The position numbers were made by a program, and so were the translations under genes. The notes beneath the pieces are model-generated. The model was given only the letters and a program-made list of their open reading frames with translations, did not search any database and was not told the origin of the DNA. 64,000 nucleotides of DNA from Austropuccinia psidii (Eukaryota; Basidiomycota; Pucciniomycetes; Pucciniales; Sphaerophragmiaceae), in NCBI GenBank assembly GCA_023105745.1, contig JALGQZ010000009.1, positions 42,217,359-42,281,358 of the forward strand, given 5' to 3'. Positions 13,764 to 25,991 of this stretch are shown one piece after another (position 1 is the first letter of the stretch; every line of letters starts with the position of its first letter).

Positions 13764-15573
13764 TGTGAGCCTTAGAGGTAATTTCATATACCCAAAAGAC
13801 CACAAATACAAAATTAACATATAAATATAAATAAAATAAATTTATTTATATTATCAAAATAAAAATCAAAATATAAATATAAAAATTATATTCAAAATAA
13901 AAAATTTAATTACAATTTAAAAATAAAATTACACTAAATTTTGGAATTATAAAATTACATTTATACTTGAAAAAATTAAGTAAAAATGAAATTTTAACAA
14001 AATTGTGAAAAAATAAATAAATTTGGGAAAAAGTCAAATAAAAATTATTATAACTTTTTATCCAATAAATAAACATATAAAAATTATTTCACCATTGGAT
14101 TCCTCATAAACAATCAGGTGGGGTCACCTCTGAGTGAAATTCTTGTAACTCAACTCTAAATAAGCTTAAATTAAGTTTTTAGTATTTTCAATACAAAAGT
14201 TGAAAATCCTCAAAACTTTAATTTGATTCACACCACATGTGGTGTTAACCATCAATTTTTGTGTTAAAATTGAGGTGTTGTGTTTAGTTTAGAAGTTATG
14301 AGGAATTGAAGTATTTTCAATTGAATTCAATTGAAATGTCAAAATGTGCGCGTGTATTACATAAGTGAACTTTGATTTACATATGAGGTATCAATTATTA
14401 CTGTATTGAACTGTACAATTCAATTGAATTACATATGTAAATTATTAGTATAATACATGATGAGGAATTAAAGGAAAAAATAAATTGGAAAGATTAAATT
14501 TGGGGGGGAAAAGGAACTCCAGCTCTAAGGGGGAGCTAGACCCCCAAACTCCTTTCTGACAGGCGTGGGATGTCAAAATTCACGCAAAAGCTCATCACTT
14601 TTGGCCTGGAATTGAGCTACAGGGTCTGTGGACTCAATTGATGATGAGGTTTTGATACCAACTGGGGTAGTTTTAGCTGTTGCCAAGAGGGTAAAACTAC
14701 CCTTCAGAGAAAACAATCATATTAAAAACAGTTTTAACTTGTTTCTACGCCTCTGACACACATTCTGACGTGTTTTGAAGGCTTTAGGCCTGGTATTGCT
14801 ATAGTAATGGCTGATTTAAGGGTCTAAAATGGCTAAAAATGGCTTAAACCAGGGTTCAATGATGCCATAATTGGCTTTTCTGTTGTCAGACTGTTTTTCA
14901 AGACTGACAAGAGTAAACTTTACTTTTGGAGTAAGAGAATTGATGGCTATAAAAGAATGTCTTCTTTGCCCCACTTTTCTCTTCATGTTAGAATCTTTTC
15001 CTTTTATTAATTAGTTTAAACACTGTTAAACCAATCAATAAAAGATTCCAACCACCATTTTTAAATCATTTTAATCCTTTTAACCACGTAAAAAAATCAT
15101 TATAATCATTGTTTGTAACTCTTATAATCATTTTTACCCCTGAACCACCCCAAAAGTGAATTAAAGCATCTTTCATCACTGTAAACTTTGTCACTTTGTT
15201 TCCAAATTCACTCTGGTCACTTTTGGGTGTGTTTTCTCTTTAATATTCTTTATAAAGACTCTGTTATTTAATTAATTGCTTGCAGTTCATTGCTCAATTA
15301 ATTCCAATTGAAATTGCTCTTGAAGAAATTTCTTTTGTAGCCTTAAAATATCTCTTGTAGAGTATTTTTTGGATAAATTTTTATTGTTGGTAAAACAATA
15401 AATCTTTATAATATTATTGTTTTATACTAATAAAGTTATAAAAAATAAAATTGGCGTGTTTTCTCTTAAAAATAATATTTCTTACTATTTTTAATTGATT
15501 TTTACTTTAAACAAATTTTGAGGACAGGAAAAGTACTTGATTTTTAATCAAAGTTTCATATCCACACCTTACA
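13764..15573 (+). repeat. family P LTR, copy in the M1 unit (3' LTR of a deleted P element)
   Basis: It starts TGTGAGCCTTAGAGG and ends CACACCTTACA, like the two LTRs of the full P element, with scattered single-base differences. It is preceded by the P polypurine tract and followed by GGAAT (15574-15578), the target duplication seen on both sides of the full P element. The left member of the pair is lost in the deletion. A TATAAAAG box is at 14948-14955. Confidence 0.9.
14948..14955 (+). promoter_or_regulatory. TATA box in family P LTR
   Basis: TATAAAAG in a conserved context (GGCTATAAAAGAATG) occurs in all three P LTRs (also 25367-25374 and 33614-33621). It probably marks the U3/R boundary. 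An AATAAAAG downstream could serve in polyadenylation. Confidence 0.6.
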
Positions 15574-18500
15574 GGAATCTTTCAATTTCTTTGGGCCTTT
15601 TATGTTATTGAAATCAAGGGTTGATACTAGGACCAGGTCTCCTATTTTGAAATCAGGTGGCTTATGACTTTTATCCCATCTTTCTTTTGCATATTTGAAA
15701 GAGTCCTGCATACATCTGTTTGCATGGTGTCTTGCTTTGTCAAGCATTATCTTAAAGCTACTTGCTGTTGGATGTATATCCACTAAGTCCTTCTTGAGGG
15801 TATCATAAGGAAGTCTTGGATTCCAATCTTTTTCTAGCATTGCTTGTGTTTTGCCAGTAGAAGAATGGATTGATGTTTTATATGCCAGTTCAAGAGCTGG
15901 TATTAGTGTACACCAATCATGGGTAAAGCCATCAGAATCTTTGAATTCTAGCCCATAAGCACAGAATCTTCTGATCATGTCCTCTAAGGTCTGTATCATT
16001 CTCTCTGCTAAATTATCAGTTTGAGGATGGTAAGCTGTTGAGAATGATAAATTTGTCACAAACAAGTTATGGAGATTTGTCCATAATGCTGAAGTGAACT
16101 TTGGGTCTCTGTCACTTATGATATTCTGGAATAAGCCTGTATGGCTAATAACTTTATTCCATATCATTATGGCTGTGTCCATAGCTGTGTCATCTTTATG
16201 ACATGGTAAGAACATGGGAGATTTGCTATACCTGTCAACCAATACTAGGCATGCATTATAGCTTCTGTCTCCTCCTGGGGGTAATGCTGTTACCCAATCC
16301 ATATGAGCTATTTCCCAAGGGGATTTTGGTTCTTGGATTTGGATCATCATTCCAAATTCCTTTCCTGTGGCTCTGTTGGCTTTTTGACATCTGTCACAGG
16401 TTTTGCAGTATTCTATAACATCTTTCTTCCAATTTGGCCACCAAGAGCAGGTTTTCACCCTCTCTAGTGTTCTGTCTTCTGAAAGGTGTCCAGCTGCAAC
16501 ACTATCATGACACTCATGTAAAATAGTGTTTATCAGGGTTCTATCTGTTAAGGCCATAACACATGTGTGTTTTGTTCTATAGTAAAGGATTCTATCAAGG
16601 AGGTGGAATCTTCCTTCATCATATGCCTTTTTCCATGTTTCATCTAGTTTTGATGAAAGTGATGGGTCTTTGCAGTCTTTCATTAGAAGTTGGCTTAAGA
16701 TATGGCAATTTTTGTCTATCTTATAGCTTTCTTTAACTTGGTTAAAGAACTCTGTGCCAATGTCTGTAACACATATTCCTTCTATATGGTGTTCTTCTTG
16801 TGGTACCCATGCAGGATTGTCAGGGGTATTTGCTAGAGCCCATCTGCTAAGACCATCTGCATTTTTATGAATATTTCCAGATTTATGAACAATAGTCATA
16901 TTTCCTCTATATTCCTGGATAGCAATTTGCCATCTCAGCATATGTCTATTTTGAGTTTTCATATTTAATAGAGATTTTACAGCATTACAGTCTGTAATCA
17001 TATCAAATACTGTTCCATCCAAATAGTAATGTAATTTTTCTAAAGCCCACACTAAGCAGAGGCATTCCATTTGGCTTGCTCCATATCTTGCTTCTGTTGG
17101 CTTTATTTTTCTTGAAATAAAACAAATTGGTCCTTCCACTGGTTTATCATTGATAATTTGTGTCTGGTGTAGTGCAGCACCTAGTCCTTCTCCACAAGGA
17201 TCAATGTACAGCTTGAAGGGTAGTTTCCAGTCTGGCATTAGAAGAAATGAGGCATTTGTTAAGGAATTTTTCAATTCTTCATATGCCTTGACTCTTTCCT
17301 CTGCCATTTCAAAGACTGTTTGTTGGTCACATAGCTTATACAAGGATTTAGCAATTTTTGCAAAGTCCTTTATATGCTGTCTATAGTAACCAGAAAATCC
17401 TAGAAATGATTGCATTTCTTTTTTTGTTTGAGGCATTTGTTTAAGTAGTACTGCTGCTACTTTATTCTTGTCTATGCCTAGGCTAAGTCCAGATACAACA
17501 TGTCCTAGTGCTTTTAATTCACTGTATGCAAAGTGACACTTCTTCAAGGAAATTTTCATATTCACTTGGACTATTTTTTGTAGTACCCTTTCTAGTCTTG
17601 TGAGGTGATTTTCCCAAGTTTCTGAGCAAACTATGATATCATCAATATAGATAATTAACCATCCTTCTGATAATTCTTCAGGAAATATGGTATTCATCAT
17701 TCTTTGATAATGGGAAGGTGCATTTTTTATGCCAAATGGCATTCTTAAGTATTCAAAAATTCCACAGTGGACTATTATCCTCAGTAGTTCTTTGGCATTG
17801 TCTGTTAAGACATTTTGATGAAAACCTTTCAAGGCATCCATGGCTGTGATGAACTTAGCTTGTGACAATTGTGTCAATGTCTCATAGATCCTGGGTATTG
17901 GATACCTGTCTGGAATGGTATAGGTATTCAGGGCTCTGAGGTCTCCTACCATCCTTGATTTTTCATTATGCCAAGTTATAATGACAGGTGTAGTGACTTC
18001 TACCTGTTCATTATGTCCTACCTTTCTTAATACTCCAAGGTCCATTAATTCTTTAATTTGTACTTCTAAGGCTTCTCTAGCCCTTGGACTAGCTGGGTAA
18101 GCAGGTCTCCTTAGTAGAGGTGGGTAAGGTTTTTCCACATTAAGAATTATATCCACTTCATGTCCAATTATGGCACCTAGTGGCTCTTTGTCAGTTGCAA
18201 AGGCATTTTTATACTTAAATAAGAGGTCAATTAATTTTTCTTTCATTTTTTCTGTTAATTCTTGATTGAATTCTGCCTCTTTAAGTTGTTCAGATATAAA
18301 AAGTTCCTTTTCTGGGATTTTTTCTTCATTCTTAATAACTGTGATTTGTTTTTTGTTATTTAAGAAGCCAAACTTTTGTCTTTTGTTGTCTCTTATGGTA
18401 AAATATCTATCCTTTTGGTTTGAGATATCTATACCATAAATTGATAAGTAGTCATTCCCAAGTATGAAATGATTACTAGTACAGTTGTCCATTACTACAA

Positions 18501-18954
18501 ACTCTACTTTAATTCTTACACATTGTGTAGGATGAGGAAAAATTAGTGTTAAATCAATTATTCCAAGGGGCTTCATGCTCTCACTTGCACTACTAAATTT
18601 GACACCTTGTATTGGCATAAGTTTTTCTTGCCAGTCTGGGACAATGGTTTTTAAATAACTTTTACCAACACAGGTGCAATATGCTTCTGTATCTAAGTTA
18701 ACTTTTCCTTCTTGGTTATCAACCATAACAATACTTATACTTGATTTTCCAGCTGTATACCCCATTCCTCTTGCAGGTTTGGTTCTATACATTTTTGCAT
18801 CTTGTATGTTTGTCAGGTTTGTGTCAGATATCCCAACTTGTGGTAAGTTTGAGTTAACATCCAGTACTTCATAGATTATATCAATATTATTAATTTGTGC
18901 ATTAATTATATTGATTTCATCACTTTCAGAGCTTTCTGACTCTTCTGTCTCTTT
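15574..18954 (-). pseudogene. family M1 pol: protease, reverse transcriptase, RNase H, integrase; 3' end cut by a P LTR
   Basis: This is the replication and integration polyprotein of the M1 copy. Reading from the first Met (18792, 1078 codons open), I see: retropepsin-like motif LDTEA at residues 33-37, where D-T/S-G is expected, so Gly is replaced by Glu; RT with YIDD at 382-385; RNase H acidic residues about D531, E576, D601 and D646; integrase zinc-binding H762, H769, C796, C799; and catalytic D832, D894, E930. There is no internal stop until the P LTR, which replaces the C-terminal chromodomain with five foreign codons before a stop at 15556-15558. The frame is the same as gag, separated from it by one UAA. 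It is probably inactive because of the protease change and the truncation. Confidence 0.85.
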
Positions 18955-21003
18955 TTAAGAGTCAGATTCCTCTTCTTTGTCATTGTGGTTTTCTGTTTCC
19001 ACAATTTCATTAATCTTTGCTTTTTTAAGGCAATTATTGGCTAAGTGTCCAATACCTCCACATTTATGGCATTTTCTTTGCTCATTATTGTTGGATGTAT
19101 TGGGCTTAAAGGATTCCTTTGATTTATCTTTTTTGATAAATGGTTTATTTGGGCTTTTAATGTCCAATTTCTTCCAAGTCCTGCCAATTTTTTTTCTTGT
19201 CACTATGTCTTCTAGTGCATTAATATACTCTTCTGTGGAGCATGGTTCTATACACCTGCTTCTTAGGGCATGTTCTAGCTCTCCTCCACATTTCTTGAGT
19301 ATTTTCATATGCACCATTTTTTGTGACATTTCTGGGTACAATGCATTAAGTCTTTCAACTTGTTTCAAGAGCCAAGTTGAAGGTTTGTCTTTATCTGGGT
19401 CAAAGAAAGAATTTTCAAATGCATTTTCTATTTTGTACCTCCAGGAATCATTATCCCACTTGGTGATTATTTCTTGTTTCCACCAAGACCAGGTATTTTT
19501 GCCATTTGTTTGCCTTATGCCATAATACCATCTTTTTGCAGATTTCTCAAACAATGAATGTAATCTTGCAGTGATTAATTCATCTGGTATGGCATAATCT
19601 TCTTGTAGCATTTCAATTGTTTTGATAAATGACATGTGGTAATATTCACCTTCTCCTTTGAATGTTGGCCATTCTTTCAGTTGAGGTGCTTCCTTCATTA
19701 AGACTTGGTTATTGTCTTGGTGACTCAAGTCTGTTATGGATGGATTTGTTAATTCCTCTTTTGGTTTAACAGGGCTTCTTATGTGAGAAAATGGTGTTGA
19801 TAACTTTGGCATATTTAAATTAGCCTCATTAATTTTATCCATTTTTTCAGTAATAAGCCTCATTTCACTTTGAATGTCATCTTTCAGATGCATTTTTGCT
19901 TCATCACTTTTTTCTACATGGTCTAAAAGTAGTTTTTGGTGTGATGAAGTCTTTTCTTCAAATTTTTCTACAGAAATACTTAATTTGTTTAATTTTTCTG
20001 TAAGATTGTCAATACTCACATCATAATTGATTGTCAAAGTTTTTTCTTTGATATCACTTATGTATTTGTACAACTCTTGTTGTCCTTGTATTAATTTCTG
20101 AGTATTGTCAATTAATACTTTTGGTTTATGATTTTCAATCATAAATTTTATGTTATCATCTTCTTTCTTATTTTGTACAACAAGTTTGTTTAAATATGAT
20201 AAACTGTTATTTATTTCTTGTAAAGATAATAAACTATTTTTAATGTCTTTAAGAGGTAAAATACTATTTTTAAGCTCTGTTAAAGTATTTACAACATCAG
20301 GAGACAAGGTTATTTCTTTGGGAAATGGGGTTGTCTCATTCTTTGTTCCTCTTTGTCTTTGAATTCCATCAAAGTTCTGGCCATGTTGAAGACATTGTCC
20401 ATGGCATTTTTTTGGATCTTGGGGATCCTGTAGCTTGGGGAATATGGTTTTTTCAAATTCTTTTTCTTGTTCTTCTTCCCTTCTTGGGGAAGTGGGTTGA
20501 CTTGGGGCTTGCTGGTAGAAGCTACTGGGGCTTCTTCCTTGGTTGCCTCCTTCTTTTTGGCATGATACTCCTTGATCTTTTTGATTTGAGGTTTGGATGA
20601 TAGTGGATTCCATCCATTGGAGTATCTCACTATTTCCTCCTCTTTGAGGAACTTTTTCAGGATGTGCCAGGAGTTCATCACTTCTTGGTGTATTTGAGGC
20701 AACATTTCCCAATCTTTGTCCTTGTACACTGTGTAGTACTGTTTGTATTGGCTCATTTAAATGTCTATTTGAGCCCTCTGAATGTGATTTGTACCTATTG
20801 GAGTCACTCATACTTAGTTCCAATTCAGATTCAGATATCATGGGCATTTCTGGGACTTGCCTTTGGGATAAGGCACTTCCTTGTGTGGATTCTGTTCCAC
20901 TGGGGATATTGCCCTTCCTTTTCCCTTTTGAGGAATCAATTCTACCTCTGAGTCCAGCTCCATCTGATTGGATGGAGTATTGGGAGCCTCTTCTGGTAGT
21001 CAT
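18955..21003 (-). CDS. family M1 gag
   Basis: This is the structural polyprotein of a Ty3/Gypsy element (682 codons). It has a low-complexity amino-terminal third; a lysine- and leucine-rich part, likely coiled coil, at about 230-400; a capsid-like region at about 425-590 with the W..WWK..I..KW pattern; and a CCHC zinc knuckle at 645-658 (C-X2-C-X4-H-X4-C). Translation ends at UAA (18955-18957), after which pol continues in the same frame. Residues about 83-230 overlap a second, conserved frame (20310-20756) that looks more protein-like there. The true amino-terminal arrangement may therefore involve splicing rather than the ATG at 21003. Confidence 0.75.
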   Translation of the reverse strand: MTTRRGSQYSIQSDGAGLRGRIDSSKGKRKGNIPSGTESTQGSALSQRQVPEMPMISESELELSMSDSNRYKSHSEGSNRHLNEPIQTVLHSVQGQRLGNVASNTPRSDELLAHPEKVPQRGGNSEILQWMESTIIQTSNQKDQGVSCQKEGGNQGRSPSSFYQQAPSQPTSPRREEEQEKEFEKTIFPKLQDPQDPKKCHGQCLQHGQNFDGIQRQRGTKNETTPFPKEITLSPDVVNTLTELKNSILPLKDIKNSLLSLQEINNSLSYLNKLVVQNKKEDDNIKFMIENHKPKVLIDNTQKLIQGQQELYKYISDIKEKTLTINYDVSIDNLTEKLNKLSISVEKFEEKTSSHQKLLLDHVEKSDEAKMHLKDDIQSEMRLITEKMDKINEANLNMPKLSTPFSHIRSPVKPKEELTNPSITDLSHQDNNQVLMKEAPQLKEWPTFKGEGEYYHMSFIKTIEMLQEDYAIPDELITARLHSLFEKSAKRWYYGIRQTNGKNTWSWWKQEIITKWDNDSWRYKIENAFENSFFDPDKDKPSTWLLKQVERLNALYPEMSQKMVHMKILKKCGGELEHALRSRCIEPCSTEEYINALEDIVTRKKIGRTWKKLDIKSPNKPFIKKDKSKESFKPNTSNNNEQRKCHKCGGIGHLANNCLKKAKINEIVETENHNDKEEESDS
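20310..20756 (-). CDS. family M1 overlapping ORF inside gag (+1 frame)
   Basis: This is a 148-codon frame nested in gag on the same strand. Its carboxyl part (YRIPKIQKNAMDNVFNMART) matches the equivalent nested frame of the P element at 23 of 38 positions with mostly conservative changes. The gag frame over the same bases is low-complexity and less conserved (about 15 of 32). Earlier shared features are KFL and NGW-PL. Just upstream of its ATG the frame has a UAA where P continues with an aromatic codon. I read this as a genuine protein segment of unknown function, carried by many such elements. Confidence 0.6.
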   Translation of the reverse strand: MSQYKQYYTVYKDKDWEMLPQIHQEVMNSWHILKKFLKEEEIVRYSNGWNPLSSKPQIKKIKEYHAKKKEATKEEAPVASTSKPQVNPLPQEGKKNKKKNLKKPYSPSYRIPKIQKNAMDNVFNMARTLMEFKDKEEQRMRQPHFPKK

Positions 21004-21079
21004 ATTATAAGAAAAATAAGAAATAAGAGGATTTTAGAACAGAAATACTCTTATGGCAATTTATAAATGGGGTACTCAC

Positions 21080-21229
21080 CTTCAGAGTCCTGAATGGTGG
21101 GTCCTGGAAAGTCCAATTTCTTGGCTTTATTTTTCTTGGTAATTACTGGTGTTGGAGAACTTTGGCAAGTTTCTTCCACCAATCTTTCAACAGTGGTTTG
21201 GTTATCCTCTGTTGGGTTGTCTTCAAACA
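21080..21229 (-). other. family M1 spliced leader exon (candidate)
   Basis: An open 150-bp block is bounded by a polypyrimidine-AG acceptor (CTTTTTTAG/TG) and a strong donor (GAAG/GTGAGT). The corresponding block in P (26215-26412) has the same boundaries, the same entry and exit phases and the same distance to gag. The next acceptor would be ATGACTACCAG at 21003-20993, giving an 87-bp intron that removes the gag ATG and enters the +1 frame. In M1 that +1 frame then meets four stops before the nested ORF. No Met is present in the block. Confidence 0.5.
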
Positions 21230-21728
21230 CTAAAAAAGACAAATAAATATAAGTCTTTTATATAGAGGTGTTATTTTTGGTAAGATATGGCAATTTTCCA
21301 CGTAAAAATTGCTTTTATATCTTTTTTTTATAGAAAGAAAATGAAAATAATTAAAGAAATAAAATAACTTTTCTATTGGATTTTAATATTTTTATTATTT
21401 TTTATGTTTTTATTTTTAAAGAATAAAATGAAAATGAATATGATTCTTTTTATAAAATCCATTTATAATATAAAATTATTTTTAATTTCTAAAATATCTT
21501 TTTTAATCACTAGAGTCACTCAAAGAAAGTTTTTGCAAGTCTAAGGATGTGAAAAACCACGTGTAAGACAGTACAATTTCTTTCCAAATGCCTAAATAGC
21601 TTTTAAAATCAATAAATATAAAATTATTATATAATTTTATGATTATAAGTATAATTTATTATTGGATAAGCCCAATTAGAATTTTTTTAACGGTCTTTTA
21701 GAGTAAATATCACAGCCAGGCCCCCAAA
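21230..21728 (-). other. family M1 leader between 5' LTR and leader exon
   Basis: Untranslated, AT-rich leader. Directly next to LTR b the element-strand sequence is TTTGGGGGCCTGGC, the probable primer-binding region. P has TTTGGGGGCCCAGC in the same place. No coding sequence is seen. Confidence 0.5.
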
Positions 21729-23681
21729 TGTAAGGTTTGACTATGAAACAATAAGTAAAAATTACTAATATTTTACTTATTGTACTATGAATGTCCTTAT
21801 AAATGAAATAAATAAGATAAAAATAATTATTATAATTAAGGCGTAAAAATAATTATATTATCAATAAAATATAATAATATAATTTATATTATAAAATAAA
21901 TATATTAATATAAAATAATTAATATATTTAATGGCACTTTATTATTGATACCAACAAATAATAAAGGCGTAAAAAATTGTTTTTCATTAATAAAAAAAAT
22001 TAATAACAATAATATTACTAATATTAAAGTTATAAATTAATATAAATACTATTTATATTAATTAAAGAATTATTAAGAGAATAATATAGAGAAAATTATT
22101 ATAATAAGAGAAAATAACCTACTTTTAATACTTAATATAATAATTTTGAGATATTTTACGCCAAATAATGTAAATACAACTTATCCAAATTGTATTTACA
22201 ATAAAAAATAGAGAAAATTACAAATATTCTTGATTTTTACGTGGAAATGAGTTTTAGAGAGATTTTTAACAAAAACAATTAAATAAATGATTTGATCACA
22301 TCAAAATTGATTATTATAATAAGATGATCTTTGGTCTTTAATAATATAAAAGTTTTATATGTAAAGTATAAAGATATTACCTTTTTAATTGTATTAATTT
22401 AATGTTTTTGATGCATCTGAGGGGAAAACAGAGTAAAAAGAGCTCTATTTATAGTAAATACCTCCCTCCTAGAGTCCAGCAGGCTTCTAGTAGACGTGTA
22501 CTGATCATATCCACTGGAATTGATCAATATTTTAAGGTTTTGTGATGATTACATCATGATCAAACCATATTACATCATTATTACACCATTATTTAGAGTT
22601 ATCACTATAACTCTAAGTTTAATGACGTCAAAGACTTGGCAGAACCCCAAAATTCATTGATTTTATTAGTTTTAATAATAAAATAATAGTATTCACCAAT
22701 TTTATCACTCATATAACTGTTAAACTTAATTTAAGGTTACAGTGAGTGATCATAAATGATCAAATTAAGCTCAAACTTTGATCCTTAATAACCTTTAAGA
22801 TTTACACTCTACAGCAATTCAGAGAGTTAATTCTAATAGCTTGGCATAACCTTATTATTCTTCCAAGAGCATTTCATTACATCATCAAAACTCTATTTTT
22901 GATGATTTTTCTTGTAACTCATCTTTTCTGTCGAAATTCAATATTTTAAACTTCAAACTATGATTTCAAGGGGTTATACCTTGGATATTATGATACAAAA
23001 TACATCATTCTTCACGAATGAACTAGGAGAATCCAACTGTCTACTTTTTTTTAAGTTTGGACCAATTTCACAACAAAGTGGTCAACAGCTCTGTTGATTT
23101 TAATCAATAATTCCTTACAGGTTTTAACCTTGTTTATAACTTTTGAAATAAACCTCATTTCTGTATTCCTACAGTAATTACGTGATGACTTTATTTTTGG
23201 TTCATCACTCTATCATGCATAATTCAAGAGATATTAGCTAAACTCCTTGAATATATGCGTTGCCCAAAAAAGTGCATATATTCAGGTTAATTGCTTAAGT
23301 ATTGATTTGGAAGCTTACCATATTAATTGTTTTATGTGTGGAGCTTCATGGAGAATTCAATGGTACCATTTATTTCACATGTTGTTTAATTAGTTTTTGA
23401 AATAAATAAGGATTTGTGTCTTTTATAAGGTATTATTACTTATAACTTACTAAATATTGACTTTACAGATATGCCATAAAAATGGTATATGTATATTTTA
23501 CCATGGGGAATCCATTGGTGTAATTTATTTCAAATTTTTATTCATTGGTTTTTGAGTTGAACCAAGTTTTATACCAATTTATGGTATTTTTGTAGTTTTA
23601 AGGTACTTATTTTTAATGTATAATTAGATTAAATATTTCTTGTGACCTTTTTGGTATGTGGTCATATCTCAAAGGTTCACA
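21729..23681 (-). repeat. family M LTR copy b, full length, shared by M1 and M2
   Basis: A 1953-bp LTR with plus-strand termini TGTAAGG and GGTTCACA, so in element orientation it runs TGTGAACC to CCTTACA. The M1 leader adjoins at the low-coordinate end and the M2 polypurine tract at the high end, so this single LTR serves both units. It is the only intact family M LTR in the window and keeps the TATA box. Confidence 0.9.
22446..22453 (-). promoter_or_regulatory. TATA box of family M LTR copy b
   Basis: TATAAATA on the minus strand, in the same context as in LTR a. This copy would drive transcription of the M1 unit. Confidence 0.55.
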
Positions 23682-24172
23682 TTCCCTACCACCAAAAAAG
23701 ATTGTACAACAATCTGATATATGTTCTTAGGGTATCATCCACTGTCCTACCTCTTCAATAGACTTTTTAGTCTTGAAGCTCAATAATGCTTAGCTTTTCC
23801 ATTTTTCAGGTTTTCTTTCATGTCTGAACCTTCTTAGTAGTTTCTCAGCATTTTTTATATCTTTCTCAAGTAGCCATTCATATTCTTGAGTTGAATTTCT
23901 ATACCTTACAAGGTATTCCCTTTCTTTTTTGTTTCTTGTCTTTCTTTCTTTAAGGACTTTTACTATTTTCTTTTCCTCTCCTTCTTCCAAGGGGGTAATT
24001 TCAAGTGGGGGTTTATTTCTTAGTGGAAATAACTCCTTGTCACTTGAACTGTAAGGTTTCTTCAGACTTACAGGGAAAGTTGGGTGTTTGTTCATTAGTT
24101 CACCTGTGAGTTCCAATTGCACAGCATTGGGTCCATGAAGTGCTTTTATCATAAATGGTCCTGCAAAGGAAT
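23682..24172 (-). pseudogene. family M2 pol C-terminus (integrase tail, chromodomain-like) and polypurine tract
   Basis: This is the last part of M2 pol, separated from the rest by the P element. The frame enters from the P LTR, continues from SFAGPFMIKALHG, and ends at 23790-23792. It includes a chromodomain-like segment (KVLKERKTR, EYLVRY, EWLLEKDI) that in chromoviruses directs integration to marked chromatin. Between the stop and LTR b, the element-strand purine-rich tract TTTTTTGGTGGTAGGGAA abuts the LTR. The first codons pair exactly with KLKDS on the other side of P (from 34240), leaving GGAAT on both sides. Confidence 0.85.
24168..24172. repeat. target-site duplication GGAAT, left copy, of P
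   Basis: GGAAT precedes the P 5' LTR and recurs at 34240-34244 after the P 3' LTR. A third copy at 15574-15578 follows the orphan P LTR in the M1 unit. Confidence 0.9.
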
Positions 24173-25991
24173 TGTGAGCCTTAGAGGTAATTTCATATAC
24201 CCAAAAGACCACAAATACAAAATTAACATATAAATATAAATAAAATAAATTTATTTATATTATTAAAATAAAAATCAAAATGTAAATATAAAAATTATAT
24301 TCAAAATAAAAAATTTAATTACAATTTAAAAATAACATTACATTAAATTTTGGAATTATAAAATTACATTTATACTTGAAAAAATTAAGTAAAAATGAAA
24401 TTTTAACAAAATTGTGAAAAAATAAATAAATTTGGGAAAAAGTTAAATAAAAATTATTATAAATTTTTATCCAATAAATAAACATATAAAAATTATTTCA
24501 CCATTGGATTCCTCATAAAAAATCAGGTGGGGTCACCTCTCAGTGAAATTCTTGTAACTCAACTCTAAATAAGCTTAAATTAAGTTTTTAGTATTTTCAA
24601 TACAAAAGTTGAAAATCCTCAAAACTTTAGTTTAATTCACACCACATGTGGTGTTAACCATCAATTTTTGTGTTAAAACTGAGGTGTTGTGCTTAGTTTA
24701 GAAGTTATGAGGAATTGAAGTATTTTCAATTGAATTCAATTGAAATGTCAAAATGTGCGCCTGTATTACATAAGTGAACTTTGATTTACATATGAGGTAT
24801 CAATTATTACTGTATTGAACTGTACAATTCAATTGAATTACATATGTAAATTATAAGTATAATACATGATGAGGAATTAAAGGAAAAAATAAATTGGAAA
24901 GATTAAATTTGGGGGGGAAAAGGAACTCCAGCTCTAAGGGGGAGCTAGACCCCCAAAATCCTTGCTGACAGGCGTGGGATGTCAAAATTCACGCAAAATC
25001 TCATCACTTTTGGCCTGGAATTGAGCTACAGGGTCTGTGGACTCAATTGATGATGAGGTTTTGATACCAACTGAGGTAGTTTTAGCTGTTGCCAAGAGGG
25101 TAAAACTACCCTTAAGATAAAACAATCATAGTAAAAACAGTTTTAACTTGTTTCTAAGCCTCTGACACACATTCTGACGTGTTTTGAAGGCTCTAGGCCT
25201 GGTATTGCTATAGTAATGGCTGATTTAAGGGTCTAAAATGGCTTAAACCAGCCCTTTTTGGTCTAAACCAGGGTTCAATGATGCCATAATTGGCTTTTCT
25301 GTTGTCAGACTGTTTTTCACGACTGACAAGAGTAAACTTTACTTTTGGAGTAAGAGAATTGATGGCTATAAAAGAATGTCTTCTTTGGCCCACTTTTCTC
25401 TTCATGTTAGAATCTTTTCCTTTTATTAATTAGTTTAAACACTGTTAAACCAATCAATAAAAGATTCCAACCACCATTTTTAAATCATTTTAATCCTTTT
25501 AACCACGTAAAAAAATCATTATAATCATTGTTTGTAACTCTTATAATCATTTTTACCCCTGAACCACCCCAAAAGTGAATTAAAGCATCTTTCATCACTG
25601 TAAACTTTGTCACTTTGTTTCCAAATTCACTCTGGTCACTTTTGGGCGTGTTTTCTCTTTAATATTCTTCTCAAAGACTCTGTTCTTTAATTAATTGCTT
25701 GCAGTTCATTGCTCAATTAATTCCAATTGAAATTGCTCTTGAAGAAATTTCTTTTGTAGCCTTAAAATATCTCTTGTAGAGTATTTTTTGGATAAATTTT
25801 TATTGTTGGTAAACAATAAATCTTTATAATATTATTGTTTTATACTAATAAAGTTATAAACAATAACATTGGTGTGTTTTCCCTTAAAAATAATATTTCT
25901 TACTATTTTTAATTGATTTTTACCTTAAACAAATTTTGAGGACAGGAAAAGTACTTGATTTTTAATCAAAGTTTCATATCCACACCTTACA
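24173..25991 (+). repeat. family P 5' LTR
   Basis: 1819 bp, TGTGAGCC to CCTTACA. It contains TATAAAAG at 25367-25374 and a small G-rich/C-rich hairpin-forming block near 24940 (GGGGG, 7-base loop, CCCCC). Confidence 0.9.
25367..25374 (+). promoter_or_regulatory. TATA box of the P 5' LTR
   Basis: TATAAAAG, conserved in all three P LTR copies. It is the likely promoter for the P transcript. Confidence 0.6.

Noticed and set aside
18977..19525. 182-codon plus-strand ORF (and its twin at 37643-38191)
   Set aside because: Antisense shadow of family M gag; its hydrophobic composition is the usual result of reading Lys/Glu-rich codons backwards.
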